This document shows positions 26,866-36,491 of a DNA stretch of 64,000 bases, piece by piece. How positions within the stretch are numbered: position 1 is the first letter of the stretch; every line of letters starts with the position of its first letter. The notes below the pieces were generated by a model. That model had not been told where the DNA came from and searched no databases. It worked only from the letters and a program-made list of their open reading frames with translations. The stretch is from FEN-1297 sp963787005 (GTDB lineage Bacteria > Bacteroidota > Ignavibacteria > Ignavibacteriales > Ignavibacteriaceae). The stretch is taken from assembly GCA_963787005.1 (NCBI GenBank), contig CAWBBX010000088.1, forward strand, positions 5,254 through 69,253, in the 5' to 3' direction. A program made the position numbers and the translations under genes.

Positions 26866-29382
26866 TTACTTGTCGGCCCCGGTGTTACCGGATTGTCCGG
26901 CCGAAATCAAATTTACAAAAAGTCTGAAAGCTCCCGGTACTCCGGCGGGGAGTTCCCTGAACCAGTCGTATCCTGTATATATAAATATACCTTTACCGTA
27001 AGATGTATAAAGCAGTCCGCCGTCAAGATCCGCTTCGCCGGGATCGTGGCAGGCAATAACCGTCTTATATTTAGGGTCCCACTTATCGGGGAAGTAAACT
27101 CCGCGTTCCTGTATCCAGCCGTTGAAATCATCTCCCGTAATTTTATTGGGATAATTAAGGAGCCGGCTGTCCGGATTTGTAAATGTTACCTTGGAATCTT
27201 CGTCCGTCACGCGGTCTCTGGAAATATGGAACGGATAAGGACCGATATCTTTTGTGACCAGCCCGAAATTCTTATTGTATTGAACGACCAGCGTGCCCCC
27301 GTTCTTCACATAATTGAGAAGTTTAGGCTGAAGGTATTTCATTCTTTTGTTCGTGTTATAAAGACGTATACCGGTAATAACCGCGTCGAACTTAGAGAGA
27401 TTCCCGTTCTCGATATCGTCGCCGTCCAGCATCGTTACATTATAGCCCAGCTCTTCGAGAGCATCGGGAACCTTATCGCCAGGTCCCATTATGTAGCCGA
27501 TATTATTCACGACTTTTTTAATATCCAGCCTGACTATCTTAGCTACCGCGGGAGGGAAGTAGGTCTGAATAGGAAAGTAAGGATGATTTATCGAAACGAT
27601 ACCTTTTGAGATTACTTCCTTTCCGATTACAGCCTCTGCTTTCAGTTCGCCTTCAGATTTACCCGGCGGCGGATACACACTGAACGAAAATTGTTTTTCG
27701 TTGTGCAGTCCATCGATATTAAATTTGTAATTAGCCGGTTCCGCGCGCCAGCCGTCAGGCAGATCGAGTTTCAACACGCCTTTTGCATGCGCGGTGTTGT
27801 TCGTCAGCATAAGATTAACTTTTTTAGGATTGCCGTCCGGGAATACATAGGTGTTGTCTCCGAGGTTTAATGTAACAGGCGGAGTAATGATGAACGGCCG
27901 GTATTCTTCTCCCTTTACAGGATCAGTCCATTGATAGTAAACAGGGGTACTGAATTTCAAAGTCGTATTGTAAGCCGTTAAAGTAAATTCGGCAGTAAGC
28001 GGAGGATCGTTTTCCGCTTTTCCTATCAGCTGCTGGTCGTCGACCACGTAATTTCCCCTGCCGTGTTTGTTCTTCAGCCAGTAAGGCTGGGAATAAGGGG
28101 CGTTATCCGGAAGAACAACGGAACTCTTCGCCGAAAAATACTCATCATCACCAAGCTTCTTGGCAAAGCTCAATTCATTCGACGCGTACTTAACGCCGAT
28201 TTTCTTTAATATAAACGGAAAGCTCGATCTATTCTGAATTCCGGCGGTTACTGTAATGCTGTCGCCCGGAGCCGCGGAATATTCGGAAGCGGTTGCGTTG
28301 AGCCAGAGTCCGGAACAGTATTTTATTAAATTGACGACTTCTTTTTTCTTCTCGTTTACCCAGTAGCCGACCGGGAGTTTACCGATCTGATCATAAATTC
28401 TTATCAATCCCGGAATAGATCTGTCGGGATGAACCGGATCGAACTTAACAGTCGCCTCCGCTATCAGCTTGCCGACTCTTTCTCCGCCTTTTACCCGGCT
28501 CCACGTTGTGTTGACGTCTTCAAAGAGATATTTCCTGGCGGTCTTGCCGTCGATCGGCTTGAAATAATTTATAGATTCGCCCGGCCTATAGCTGGAGCCG
28601 AAGCCCTGGCTTTTATGCATGCTTCTGCTCTCCGCGGCAATCTCGTTATATGATTCTCCCAAAAGCGGATTGTAAGAACCGACATTTATCTGCACCAGCG
28701 TAGAAAGATCGACATCATGTCTCTTCAAAAGAGGAAGCCAAGCGTTCCAAACAATTCTTTCGGGCTGCCATGGTTTTACATATTTTAATTGTCCGGGGAA
28801 TTTTGTTGAGTCGCCCGCAATTTTAAACGCTTCCGCGGCCAGCAGCTCAGACGCAGTGTGATTCCCGTGTCCGCCCTCTCCAGTTCCGGGGAAGCGGGTT
28901 ACAATTACGTCCGGGCGGAATTTTCTTATCACCCAGACAACATCCGAAAGTATTTTCTCTTTATTCCAAAAATCCAATGTTTCTTTGGCCGACTTAGAGT
29001 AGCCGAAGTCAATCGATCTGCTGAAGAATTGTTTTGCGCCGTCTATCTTCCTCGCCTGCAGAAGTTCCTGAGTTCGAAGTATACCCAATAGATCGCCCTG
29101 CTCTGTACCTACCAGGTTTTGTCCTCCGTCGCCTCTAGTAAGCGAGAGGTATCCGGTCCGGTAATGCTTTCCGCAATTAAAGTAGGCCAGCAGCGCGTTG
29201 TTCTCGTCGTCGGGATGAGCGGCTACATAAAGAACGCTGCCGAGAACGTTGAGTCTCTGAAACATTATCTTTATGCGCGCCGAGTTTAAATCTTTTTCCG
29301 GCTGTGCATTGACGGAGGTTAAACTAGCGGCAGAAATTAATATTGCCGCGGCAAGCAAAGTGAAAATCTTAATTCTTTTCAT
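26866..29382 (-). CDS. Secreted PIG-L family deacetylase-like protein, multidomain
   Basis: 838 residues with a signal peptide (about 1-26, ending SVNA). The N-terminal PIG-L/LmbE domain (about 45-280) has the metal site AHPDDE (55-60) and a downstream HGNH motif, which fits a zinc-dependent N-deacetylase of GlcNAc-type substrates. A middle beta-rich part (about 370-620) contains an NEW3/NPCBM-associated-like domain. The C-terminal part (about 625-830) resembles a glutamine-amidotransferase/ThuA-like Rossmann fold (GYNVTMLDGDDIENG..., YVKNGGTLVVQYN). This architecture occurs in secreted proteins of the Bacteroidetes group; the substrate is unknown. It stands alone, divergent from kdsA. Confidence 0.82.
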   Translation of the reverse strand: MKRIKIFTLLAAAILISAASLTSVNAQPEKDLNSARIKIMFQRLNVLGSVLYVAAHPDDENNALLAYFNCGKHYRTGYLSLTRGDGGQNLVGTEQGDLLGILRTQELLQARKIDGAKQFFSRSIDFGYSKSAKETLDFWNKEKILSDVVWVIRKFRPDVIVTRFPGTGEGGHGNHTASELLAAEAFKIAGDSTKFPGQLKYVKPWQPERIVWNAWLPLLKRHDVDLSTLVQINVGSYNPLLGESYNEIAAESRSMHKSQGFGSSYRPGESINYFKPIDGKTARKYLFEDVNTTWSRVKGGERVGKLIAEATVKFDPVHPDRSIPGLIRIYDQIGKLPVGYWVNEKKKEVVNLIKYCSGLWLNATASEYSAAPGDSITVTAGIQNRSSFPFILKKIGVKYASNELSFAKKLGDDEYFSAKSSVVLPDNAPYSQPYWLKNKHGRGNYVVDDQQLIGKAENDPPLTAEFTLTAYNTTLKFSTPVYYQWTDPVKGEEYRPFIITPPVTLNLGDNTYVFPDGNPKKVNLMLTNNTAHAKGVLKLDLPDGWRAEPANYKFNIDGLHNEKQFSFSVYPPPGKSEGELKAEAVIGKEVISKGIVSINHPYFPIQTYFPPAVAKIVRLDIKKVVNNIGYIMGPGDKVPDALEELGYNVTMLDGDDIENGNLSKFDAVITGIRLYNTNKRMKYLQPKLLNYVKNGGTLVVQYNKNFGLVTKDIGPYPFHISRDRVTDEDSKVTFTNPDSRLLNYPNKITGDDFNGWIQERGVYFPDKWDPKYKTVIACHDPGEADLDGGLLYTSYGKGIFIYTGYDWFRELPAGVPGAFRLFVNLISAGQSGNTGADK

Positions 29383-29671
29383 TTCGAGTAGAGATATTAA
29401 TTAAAATGATGTTAATAAATAATTGTAGAATTTTTTAGCCAGTCTGAATATTCCGCGCTTTATAATAAGGTTTCCTGATTTAAGATCAAATAGCGGACGG
29501 CAAATGTCGGTTTTTTTCCGGCTTGATTACCCGCATTTAACCTCCGTACCCGCCGGAGTTAAAATAAAAATAAGTTTATTAAATATTTCGATTTTTTTTA
29601 TATTTAACATCGGTTAATAAATTTATTAACTTTATGCGTAAATGCCTTTTTAAGTTCTTTTTGAAGGAAAT

Positions 29672-30484
29672 ATGATCAGAATAGAAGATTGTAAGATAGG
29701 TGGGGGGAATCCTCTTGTACTAATTGCGGGTCCCTGCGTAGTAGAGAATGAGAAATTAATATTAAAAACAGCCGAAGCAATAAAAGAAATTACCTCAGAG
29801 CTAGACATACCTTATATATTTAAATCCAGTTATAAGAAAGCGAACCGGACGAGTCTCGATTCCTTTTCGGGAATCGGAGACAAGGAAGCTCTTGCCGTTC
29901 TCGCAAAAGTAAAAAAGGAGCTGAAGGTTCCGGTGATAACCGACGTGCACTCGGCCGGGGAAATATCCGACGCCGCGGAGGTTGTAGATATTCTACAGAT
30001 TCCCGCGTTTTTGTGCAGGCAGACTGAGCTTTTAATTGCCGCCGGTAAATCGGGTAAAGCCGTGAATATAAAAAAGGGACAGTTCCTTGCCCCGGAAGAT
30101 ATGAAGTTCGCGGCCGAGAAGGTCGCCTCAACCGGAAACAAGAACATACTTTTAACGGAGCGGGGCACCACGTTCGGCTATCATAACCTCGTAGTGGATA
30201 TGCGCTCTTTAATTATTATGAAAGAAATCGGTTACCCGGTTGTAATGGACGCCACTCATTCCGTGCAGCTTCCGAGCAAGGGCGATAAGAGCGGTGGTCA
30301 GCCGGCGTTTATCAAACCGCTCGCAAGAGCCGCCGCCGCCGTCGGGATAGACGCACTGTTTTTGGAGGTGCATCCCGATCCTAAAAATGCGATGAGCGAC
30401 GCAGCAAGCCAGCTCCGGCTCGACGAACTTAAGGACATCCTAATTGAAGTGCGGAAGATAGACAGAATTATAAAAGGCTATTAA
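29672..30484 (+). CDS. kdsA: 3-deoxy-8-phosphooctulonate synthase
   Basis: 270 residues. KdsA joins PEP and arabinose-5-phosphate to make Kdo-8-phosphate for the LPS inner core. Conserved marks are IAGPCVVEN (18-26), FKSSYKKANRTS (about 50-61), TDVHS, FLCRQTELL, KKGQFLAPEDM, TERGTTFGY and DATHSVQLP. Length is standard. An AAGGAA ribosome site lies before the ATG. It opens a run with kdsD and the lpt genes, so Kdo synthesis and LPS export are encoded together. Confidence 0.97.
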   Translation: MIRIEDCKIGGGNPLVLIAGPCVVENEKLILKTAEAIKEITSELDIPYIFKSSYKKANRTSLDSFSGIGDKEALAVLAKVKKELKVPVITDVHSAGEISDAAEVVDILQIPAFLCRQTELLIAAGKSGKAVNIKKGQFLAPEDMKFAAEKVASTGNKNILLTERGTTFGYHNLVVDMRSLIIMKEIGYPVVMDATHSVQLPSKGDKSGGQPAFIKPLARAAAAVGIDALFLEVHPDPKNAMSDAASQLRLDELKDILIEVRKIDRIIKGY

Positions 30485-30553
30485 ATAGCCGCGATAGTTT
30501 TTAACTTTAATGAACGTTGTTCGAAAATTGATTCGATGCATTGAATATTTTAA

Positions 30554-31345
30554 GTGAAGAAAGAGTTAGTGAGTAATTTTACCCCGGCAGCAGGACAGAA
30601 CGGTTACGAACATTTTCCGAGAAGACTGACCGTACAGGAGACGGAGCTGCTATTTTCCGTCCTCCCCGACAACAAACCCGGGTATAAAGAATACCGCGAT
30701 AAGCTGAGCAGACTTTTCGTTATAGGAAAAGGACGGTTCGGCGGCGGGAACTTAATTTTAGGTAAAGAAGAAGATAAGCCGGATAATTCTCTGGGTTCGT
30801 CGCCCGTATTTGCTATTGGTTCCGTGAAATGCGAATCGTGCGAAGTTGACATTACCGTTCATGAGGAAGATGAGGGAAAAATAGAAGTCGATATCTCCTC
30901 TATCGACGGAAATGAACCTAAAGAGGATTTGAAGGAAATAAGCAGGCGGAGTTATTCCGATTGGGTGCCGGGTGAGCCTGCACCCGGCGATTCTTCCGAA
31001 GTCCGGGAAATTTTAATTGTACCGGATAGTTATTCGTTGGTCATTGCTTCCAAGCATAAGATGATATGGCTTTACGAAGCCTCGAGCGGAATAAATCATA
31101 TTATTCCTGTGAGCAATTTTTACGGTAATTTGATGATGGTGAAGGGGATTAAGAAGCACGAAAAAGTTTCTAATCCTTCTCTCTTCTTCAACGATATATC
31201 CGGATTCACGGATAATGATCTTACGGCGGCGTTCATTCTATACAACAAGAACATGCGCCGGTTTGTAATCGATCATCTTTACGAAAGAGCCGTGAGGAAG
31301 GAAGAGGAAAAGAGTTTCATTAAAAAATTTTTCAAAAGAGGCTGA
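30554..31345 (+). CDS. Unknown protein in the Kdo/LPS operon
   Basis: 263 residues, GTG start (no strong ribosome site seen). I do not recognise the family. It is probably soluble: no signal peptide or membrane helix. A CESC pair occurs near residue 95, then an acidic stretch (HEEDEGKIEVDISSIDGNEPKEDL), a Ser/Pro-rich patch (SDWVPGEPAPGDSSE) and a basic tail (KSFIKKFFKRG). It lacks HAD-phosphatase motifs, so it is not KdsC although it occupies a position where kdsC might be expected. The stop lies two bases before the kdsD start. Confidence 0.8.
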   Translation: MKKELVSNFTPAAGQNGYEHFPRRLTVQETELLFSVLPDNKPGYKEYRDKLSRLFVIGKGRFGGGNLILGKEEDKPDNSLGSSPVFAIGSVKCESCEVDITVHEEDEGKIEVDISSIDGNEPKEDLKEISRRSYSDWVPGEPAPGDSSEVREILIVPDSYSLVIASKHKMIWLYEASSGINHIIPVSNFYGNLMMVKGIKKHEKVSNPSLFFNDISGFTDNDLTAAFILYNKNMRRFVIDHLYERAVRKEEEKSFIKKFFKRG

Positions 31346-31347
31346 AG

Positions 31348-32325
31348 TTGACAATTCAAGAGATAATTCAAAGAGGTAAAGAAGTAATTAAAATTGAGGC
31401 CGATGCCGTGGCAAACCTCGCCGAGAGCATTGACGACGAATTTGTGAAAGCGGTCAATGAGATATCGCAATGCAAAGGCCGTGTTGTATTAACGGGAATG
31501 GGGAAGTCCGGACTTATCGCCCGAAAAATTGTAGCCACCCTCAACTCTACCGGTACGGCGGCAATATACCTGCATCCTACAGACGCACTGCACGGCGATC
31601 TCGGGATGGTAAGAAAAGAAGACGTAGTAATAATGATATCGAAGAGCGGTTCAACGGAAGAAGTTACTAATCTTCTCCCGATGCTAAAAAGATTAAAAGT
31701 TACCTTGATCGCTATGGCCGGGAATAAAAATTCGAAGCTTGGGAGAGAGTGCGATATTTATCTTAATATAGGAGTGAAGGAGGAAGCGTGTCCGCACGAT
31801 CTGGCGCCGACCGCCTCGACTACGGCAACTTTGGCAATGGGCGATGCCCTTTCTATGGCGCTTCTGCAGAAGAGGGGATTTACCGCGGAAGACTTCGCTT
31901 ATCTTCACCCCGGCGGAAGCCTCGGTAAAAGACTCTCGCTCGAGATTAGTGAAATAATGATTAAAGGCGAACATGTCCCGCTCGTAAACGAGGAAGCCTC
32001 CATAAAGGATGTCATCATTGAAATAACCGGGAAGAGATTAGGAACCACGTGTGTTATTAATGATGCCGGGGTTTTAACCGGAATTATAACCGACGGCGAT
32101 CTTAGGAGACTGCTCGAAAAAACAATGGATATTAAGGATTTTAAGGCAAAGGATATTATGTCCAAAAATCCTAAGGTTACTCAAGCTAAATACCTCGCAT
32201 CGTTTGCCCTTCAGCAGATGGAGAATTTCAAAATAACATCGATCATTGTTGTGGACGTGGAGAAAAAGCCTATCGGGATACTTCATTTGCATGAACTTAT
32301 AAATCTAGGGCTGCGTCCAAGATGA
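31348..32325 (+). CDS. kdsD: Arabinose-5-phosphate isomerase
   Basis: 325 residues, TTG start. KdsD converts ribulose-5-phosphate to arabinose-5-phosphate, the KdsA substrate. The SIS domain (about 30-175) has GMGKSGLIARK (50-60), HPTDALHGDLGMV and the SKSGSTEEV phosphate loop. The C-terminal half is a CBS pair (about 205-325). The stop overlaps the lptC start (ATGA), tying Kdo synthesis to LPS transport genes. Confidence 0.95.
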   Translation: MTIQEIIQRGKEVIKIEADAVANLAESIDDEFVKAVNEISQCKGRVVLTGMGKSGLIARKIVATLNSTGTAAIYLHPTDALHGDLGMVRKEDVVIMISKSGSTEEVTNLLPMLKRLKVTLIAMAGNKNSKLGRECDIYLNIGVKEEACPHDLAPTASTTATLAMGDALSMALLQKRGFTAEDFAYLHPGGSLGKRLSLEISEIMIKGEHVPLVNEEASIKDVIIEITGKRLGTTCVINDAGVLTGIITDGDLRRLLEKTMDIKDFKAKDIMSKNPKVTQAKYLASFALQQMENFKITSIIVVDVEKKPIGILHLHELINLGLRPR

Positions 32326-32888
32326 GAATTTTAATATCATTCATTTTAATTTTTCTTATAGCCGGCTGCGGCGAGAAAAAAGTCAGACCCGCTATAGACT
32401 CTTCGCTGCAGGTATCTAAGCTTCCTGCTCAGGAAAGCTGGGGGGATACGGTATTCTTCAGTGATTCCGGCAGAACAAAAGCCGTACTCGTAGCCGGGCA
32501 TCTCCGTGTGTACGACAAGCCCGACGAAACACTGCTTGACAGCAATATCAAAGTAACGTTCTTAAATCCCAAAGGTGAGCGCAATTCCGTGCTTACGGCA
32601 AAGCGCGGCAAGGTAAACAATTTTACGAAGGATCTTTATGCAATTGATTCCGTGGTGGCTGTTAGCGACAGCGGCGACACTATAAGAACGCAGGAGCTTA
32701 TGTGGAGGAATAAGGATAAAAAGATTTTATCCGATAAATTCGTTACTATTGTCTCACCGAAAGAAAAGATACAGGGCTACGGCTTTGAGTCGGATCAGAG
32801 CATGAGCAACTACACAATTTATAATATTACATACGAGACCGACGTCGATTCTCTTAAGAGCAAAAAGCAGGGGAAGTCGAAAAAATGA
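32322..32888 (+). CDS. lptC: LPS export protein LptC, lipoprotein form
   Basis: 188 residues. The signal with lipobox IAGC (C16) predicts a lipid anchor, whereas E. coli LptC is held by an N-terminal helix. The rest is an LptC-like beta-jellyroll (DTVFFSDSGRTKAVLVAGHLRVYD..., LTAKRGKVNNFTKDLYAIDSVVAVSDSG). LptC passes LPS from the LptBFG pump to the periplasmic bridge. Start and stop overlap kdsD and the lptA-like gene by four bases each. Confidence 0.87.
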   Translation: MRILISFILIFLIAGCGEKKVRPAIDSSLQVSKLPAQESWGDTVFFSDSGRTKAVLVAGHLRVYDKPDETLLDSNIKVTFLNPKGERNSVLTAKRGKVNNFTKDLYAIDSVVAVSDSGDTIRTQELMWRNKDKKILSDKFVTIVSPKEKIQGYGFESDQSMSNYTIYNITYETDVDSLKSKKQGKSKK

Positions 32889-34411
32889 TCGATACTGCCC
32901 GCTATTTTATTAATACAAAAATCTTGCACCAGGTCTGTCATCACCTAAAATTAAAAATTTTAAACCGGAATAAATTAATATTGAGAAGCAGCCGCCCAAT
33001 ATTCATTGTGTTGGTTTCAATTCTGCTCTGCAGCCCGGCATATTCGCAGCAGAATGAAACAATGAAAGTCGTAGGAGACAGTCTCGTTGGCAAGACGATA
33101 AACGATCGGGCGGTGCGGCAGGTTTACGGCAACGTTGTGATGACGCAGGGCAACGTTAAAATTACCTGTGACGAAGCGATTCAGTATATTGCGAACAATA
33201 ACGCAGAGCTTATCGGGAACGTTGTAGCCACCCAGGATACTCTTACTATCGTTACCGATCGCGCATTTTACTACGGGAACGAGCGCAAGGCAGAGTCAAA
33301 CTCCGGCGTTAAACTGGACGACAAGAAAGTAATACTTTCCGCCGATACCGGGATATATTTTTTCAATGAGCACAAAGCCGATTTTACGCACCGGGTCACT
33401 TTATTCGATACGTCCTCCACTCTTTATTCGAACCGGCTTATTTATAATAAAAATGAGGGAATGGCTGTCGCTACCGGGAGCGTAAAGATAGTTGAGAATA
33501 ATAGCATCATAAAAGCCGACAGTCTTATACATTTCAGGAAGACGAAGGTGACGTATGCTTATAATAATGTGAGCGTATCGAACCCTTCGAACAACGCCGT
33601 TATATTCGGCGATCAACTGGAAGATTTTCCGCAGACGCATTTTTCTTTAATTACAAAGCATCCTATGCTTGTACAGATAGATACTTCTTTTATTTCAAAA
33701 GACAGCACTGTGATGAGCGGTCCGGCCGATACCGTACAGATGAGTATCGATACACTTGTTATAAGGGCGGGGCTAATGCAGTCATTCCGCGATACGATAA
33801 ATACTTTCAAAGCGGAAGACTCGGTGAGGATAGTCCGGGGTGATTTCGCTTCGATAAACGACTATACGGTTTATTACAGAAACAAAGACAAGATAATTAC
33901 ATATAAGAGAAATGCCAAGGAAGCGCAGCCGGTTATATGGTCGGGCAGTTCCCAGCTTACGGGCGATTCGGTTATCATCACTTTGGAAAAGAACAAAGTC
34001 AGACTTCTGCACGTGATCAATAACGCGTTTATACTTTCTCACAACACAAACTACCCGGGCAGGTTCGACCAAATGTCCGGCTCGGATATTAAAATTCATT
34101 TTAACGACAGCGGCATAAGTCAGACCGACGTACACGGCGGCATACACAGCATCTATTACCTTTACGAAGACAGTACAGCGGACGGATTGACGAAGTCATC
34201 GGCGCAGGACGCCAGCATTTTATTTGAAAATAAAAAAGTAAGCACGGTTAAATTATTCGGATCTGCGGCGAGCGATTTTTATCCCGAAAAAATGGTAATA
34301 GGCAAGGAGCGAAGTTTTACGTTGCCGGGCTTCAACGAGAATACTAACCGGCCGATAAAAAACGAGCTCCTAAAGAACTATGTAAATAAAATTGATATCG
34401 GGAAACATTAG
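32885..34411 (+). CDS. OstA-like periplasmic LPS transport protein (long LptA-like)
   Basis: 508 residues, much longer than E. coli LptA (185). The OstA/LptA domain repeats are visible: GNVVMTQGNVKITCDEAIQY, LIGNVVATQDTLTIVTDRAFYY, ATGSVKIVENNSIIKADSL, HVINNAFILSH. The predicted signal core is at about 36-54, after an unusually long basic n-region. An in-frame TTG at 32981 would give a normal-length signal peptide, but the ATGA overlap with lptC supports 32885. It probably forms the periplasmic bridge of the Lpt system; extra length suggests more jellyroll repeats. Confidence 0.82.
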   Translation: MIDTARYFINTKILHQVCHHLKLKILNRNKLILRSSRPIFIVLVSILLCSPAYSQQNETMKVVGDSLVGKTINDRAVRQVYGNVVMTQGNVKITCDEAIQYIANNNAELIGNVVATQDTLTIVTDRAFYYGNERKAESNSGVKLDDKKVILSADTGIYFFNEHKADFTHRVTLFDTSSTLYSNRLIYNKNEGMAVATGSVKIVENNSIIKADSLIHFRKTKVTYAYNNVSVSNPSNNAVIFGDQLEDFPQTHFSLITKHPMLVQIDTSFISKDSTVMSGPADTVQMSIDTLVIRAGLMQSFRDTINTFKAEDSVRIVRGDFASINDYTVYYRNKDKIITYKRNAKEAQPVIWSGSSQLTGDSVIITLEKNKVRLLHVINNAFILSHNTNYPGRFDQMSGSDIKIHFNDSGISQTDVHGGIHSIYYLYEDSTADGLTKSSAQDASILFENKKVSTVKLFGSAASDFYPEKMVIGKERSFTLPGFNENTNRPIKNELLKNYVNKIDIGKH

Positions 34412-34475
34412 TTTAAGAGCTTAAAAAAAATTATTTTAACGGTGTATACGTAACTTAAAAAGGCAATATTCTTAA

Positions 34476-35213
34476 ATGGCTGCGACTACATTAAGAAGCG
34501 AAAATCTCGTAAAAATATATAAGAAGAGAACCGTCGTTAACAAAGCTTCGGTGCAGGTCTCGAAGGGAGAGATAGTCGGGTTGCTGGGCCCGAACGGCGC
34601 GGGAAAGACAACTACTTTTTATATGATCGTCGGGATGGTGCGTCCCCACAGCGGAAAGGTTTTCCTGGACAACAGCGAAATAACGCACGTACCGATGTAC
34701 AAAAGAGCCAAGATGGGTATCGGTTACCTTCCGCAGGAAGCGTCGGTATTCAGGAGGCTTTCGGTCGAGGATAACCTGATGGCGGTTCTAGAGATGACAA
34801 ATCTCGCAAGCAAAGAGAGAAAAGAAAAATGTGAAAAGCTTCTTGAGGAATTGAGCATAACAAATATCAGGAAGAGCAAGGCCTTTCAGCTGAGCGGAGG
34901 CGAGAGGAGAAGAACCGAGATAGCGAGGGCGCTTGCGACCGATCCCGATTTTATCTTACTTGACGAACCTTTTGCCGGCGTCGACCCGATAGCCGTGGAA
35001 GATATAATGAACATAGTCGCGAACCTGAAGAACAGGGGAATAGGCGTTCTGATTACCGATCACAATGTTCACGAAACATTGAGCATTGTAGATAAAGGAT
35101 ATATCCTTATAAACGGTGTGATCTTCCGGCAGGGCAAGGCTGAAGAACTTGCAGACGATCCGGAGGTAAGAAAGCTTTATCTCGGAGAAAAGTTTAAGCT
35201 CGACAGGTATTAG
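34476..35213 (+). CDS. lptB: LPS export ABC transporter ATP-binding protein LptB
   Basis: 245 residues. Walker A GPNGAGKTT (38-46), the LptB-type GYLPQEASVFRRLSVEDN Q-loop region, the signature LSGGERRR (139-146), Walker B FILLDEPFAGVDP and the switch ITDHNVHE are all diagnostic of LptB. It powers LPS extraction from the inner membrane with LptF/LptG, which are not in this window. It ends nine bases before the stop of the convergent esterase gene. Confidence 0.96.
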   Translation: MAATTLRSENLVKIYKKRTVVNKASVQVSKGEIVGLLGPNGAGKTTTFYMIVGMVRPHSGKVFLDNSEITHVPMYKRAKMGIGYLPQEASVFRRLSVEDNLMAVLEMTNLASKERKEKCEKLLEELSITNIRKSKAFQLSGGERRRTEIARALATDPDFILLDEPFAGVDPIAVEDIMNIVANLKNRGIGVLITDHNVHETLSIVDKGYILINGVIFRQGKAEELADDPEVRKLYLGEKFKLDRY

Positions 35214-35222
35214 AGAAATCCT

Positions 35223-36386
35223 TTACTTCGACCTTCCGAACAAAAATTCCAAATATCGTGGATTCCTTTTTGACCAGGCTGCTTCATTGTGTTTTGCGCC
35301 CTCCGCTTTGTAAAAAAGAATATCTTTGCCCGACTTATAACCTTTGTTTTCAAGCTCGCGGATCATTTCCTCCGAACCCGGAAGTAATTTCGCGTCGAGA
35401 CCGGCGGTGCCGCAGTCTATATAAAACTTAACAGCCTTCTTTTTCCCGGAATAATTTATTACGGCAGGAATATAGTTAATATCTTCTATATCAAAAGCCG
35501 GCGAGAGACATGCCGCCCCGGAAAAAACGCCGGGATATTTCCACGCAAGCATAAACGAGATCAATCCTCCGAGAGAAGAACCGCCGACGGCTGTATTCTC
35601 TCTTCCGGGCAGCGTTCTGTATTTCTTGTCGATTAAAGGCTTGACCTTGTGCACGACAAAATTCATATAAGATTTTCCTTCGGGTGTGTCGCGGTATTCC
35701 ATGCTGCGGTCGGAAGTGTTGTAAATTCCTATAATGATCAAATCCTTAATCGTTCCGTTTTTTATCAGACTGTCAGCCGCCTCATCGAGCTGCCAATCCG
35801 TTCCGAAAGAGGATGTCTTCGGGTCAAAAAGATTTTCGCCGTCCTGCATGTAAAGTACCGGGTATCTTTTTGTTTTATTTTTGAAATACGATGGGGGAAG
35901 CCAAATAACAGCGTCTCTATTTTTGATGCCCTGTCCTTTAAGGTTTCTCAGGTATTCTACGGTACCGGTTATTTGTCCTGTCGGTTTTTCGGCAGGAAAT
36001 TCGTTCTTCCAATGATGTACTGCTAAATATAGGATCGTATCTTTATCAATTGATAAATCGGAGTTGCCCGGAACACTTCCGTCGTCATTAACTGCTTCTT
36101 TGGCCCACGAACCCAGCGTTATTTTATATTGGATACTTCCTCCGCGCTTAAAAATAAAGGATCTTGTCCATGTACTATCATTAATTTTCCTCAGAGGTAC
36201 GGCCGAAGGATTCCAGCTTCCCAGCTTAGGATCGCTGCCGGTAATATAAACGGAAGAGCTGTCGCTTAATCCCGGTGCGCGGACTACAAATTTAACCTTG
36301 CCGGTATCATTCTGTGCAAAAATTATTGCCGGCGTAAAAAATAATAGAATGAGTAAATTTATTTTAAGCATTATTTGTCGTTTCAA
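35223..36386 (-). CDS. Secreted CBM20-like + esterase D-fold hydrolase
   Basis: 387 residues. A signal peptide (about 1-24, ending FA|Q) is followed by a starch-binding CBM20-like domain (about 28-130: VYITGSDPKLGSWNPSAVPL, W73, QYKITLGSW) and an alpha/beta hydrolase of the putative esterase/enterochelin-esterase type (about 140-387). The nucleophile elbow GSSLG has S271 and a late His lies in AKHNEAAW. Similar secreted enzymes act on acylated or phosphorylated sugars or siderophore esters; the substrate is not assignable here. It stands alone and converges on lptB. Confidence 0.83.
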   Translation of the reverse strand: MKRQIMLKINLLILLFFTPAIIFAQNDTGKVKFVVRAPGLSDSSSVYITGSDPKLGSWNPSAVPLRKINDSTWTRSFIFKRGGSIQYKITLGSWAKEAVNDDGSVPGNSDLSIDKDTILYLAVHHWKNEFPAEKPTGQITGTVEYLRNLKGQGIKNRDAVIWLPPSYFKNKTKRYPVLYMQDGENLFDPKTSSFGTDWQLDEAADSLIKNGTIKDLIIIGIYNTSDRSMEYRDTPEGKSYMNFVVHKVKPLIDKKYRTLPGRENTAVGGSSLGGLISFMLAWKYPGVFSGAACLSPAFDIEDINYIPAVINYSGKKKAVKFYIDCGTAGLDAKLLPGSEEMIRELENKGYKSGKDILFYKAEGAKHNEAAWSKRNPRYLEFLFGRSK

Positions 36387-36491
36387 TTATTTAATTTCAT
36401 ATTTAAAATAAATCATTCCGGATTATCTTCATAACTATCTTTGTATTGAAATAGAATCTCCGGTTGAGGCATTAATATTTTTGAGCATTGA

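Noticed and set aside
26860..27609. 249-codon ORF opposite the PIG-L gene
   Set aside because: Antisense shadow of a conserved coding region with no family similarity.
30485..30553. Possible tRNA from a GTTCGAAA motif
   Set aside because: The T-arm-like motif lacks a matching acceptor stem, anticodon arm and D arm.
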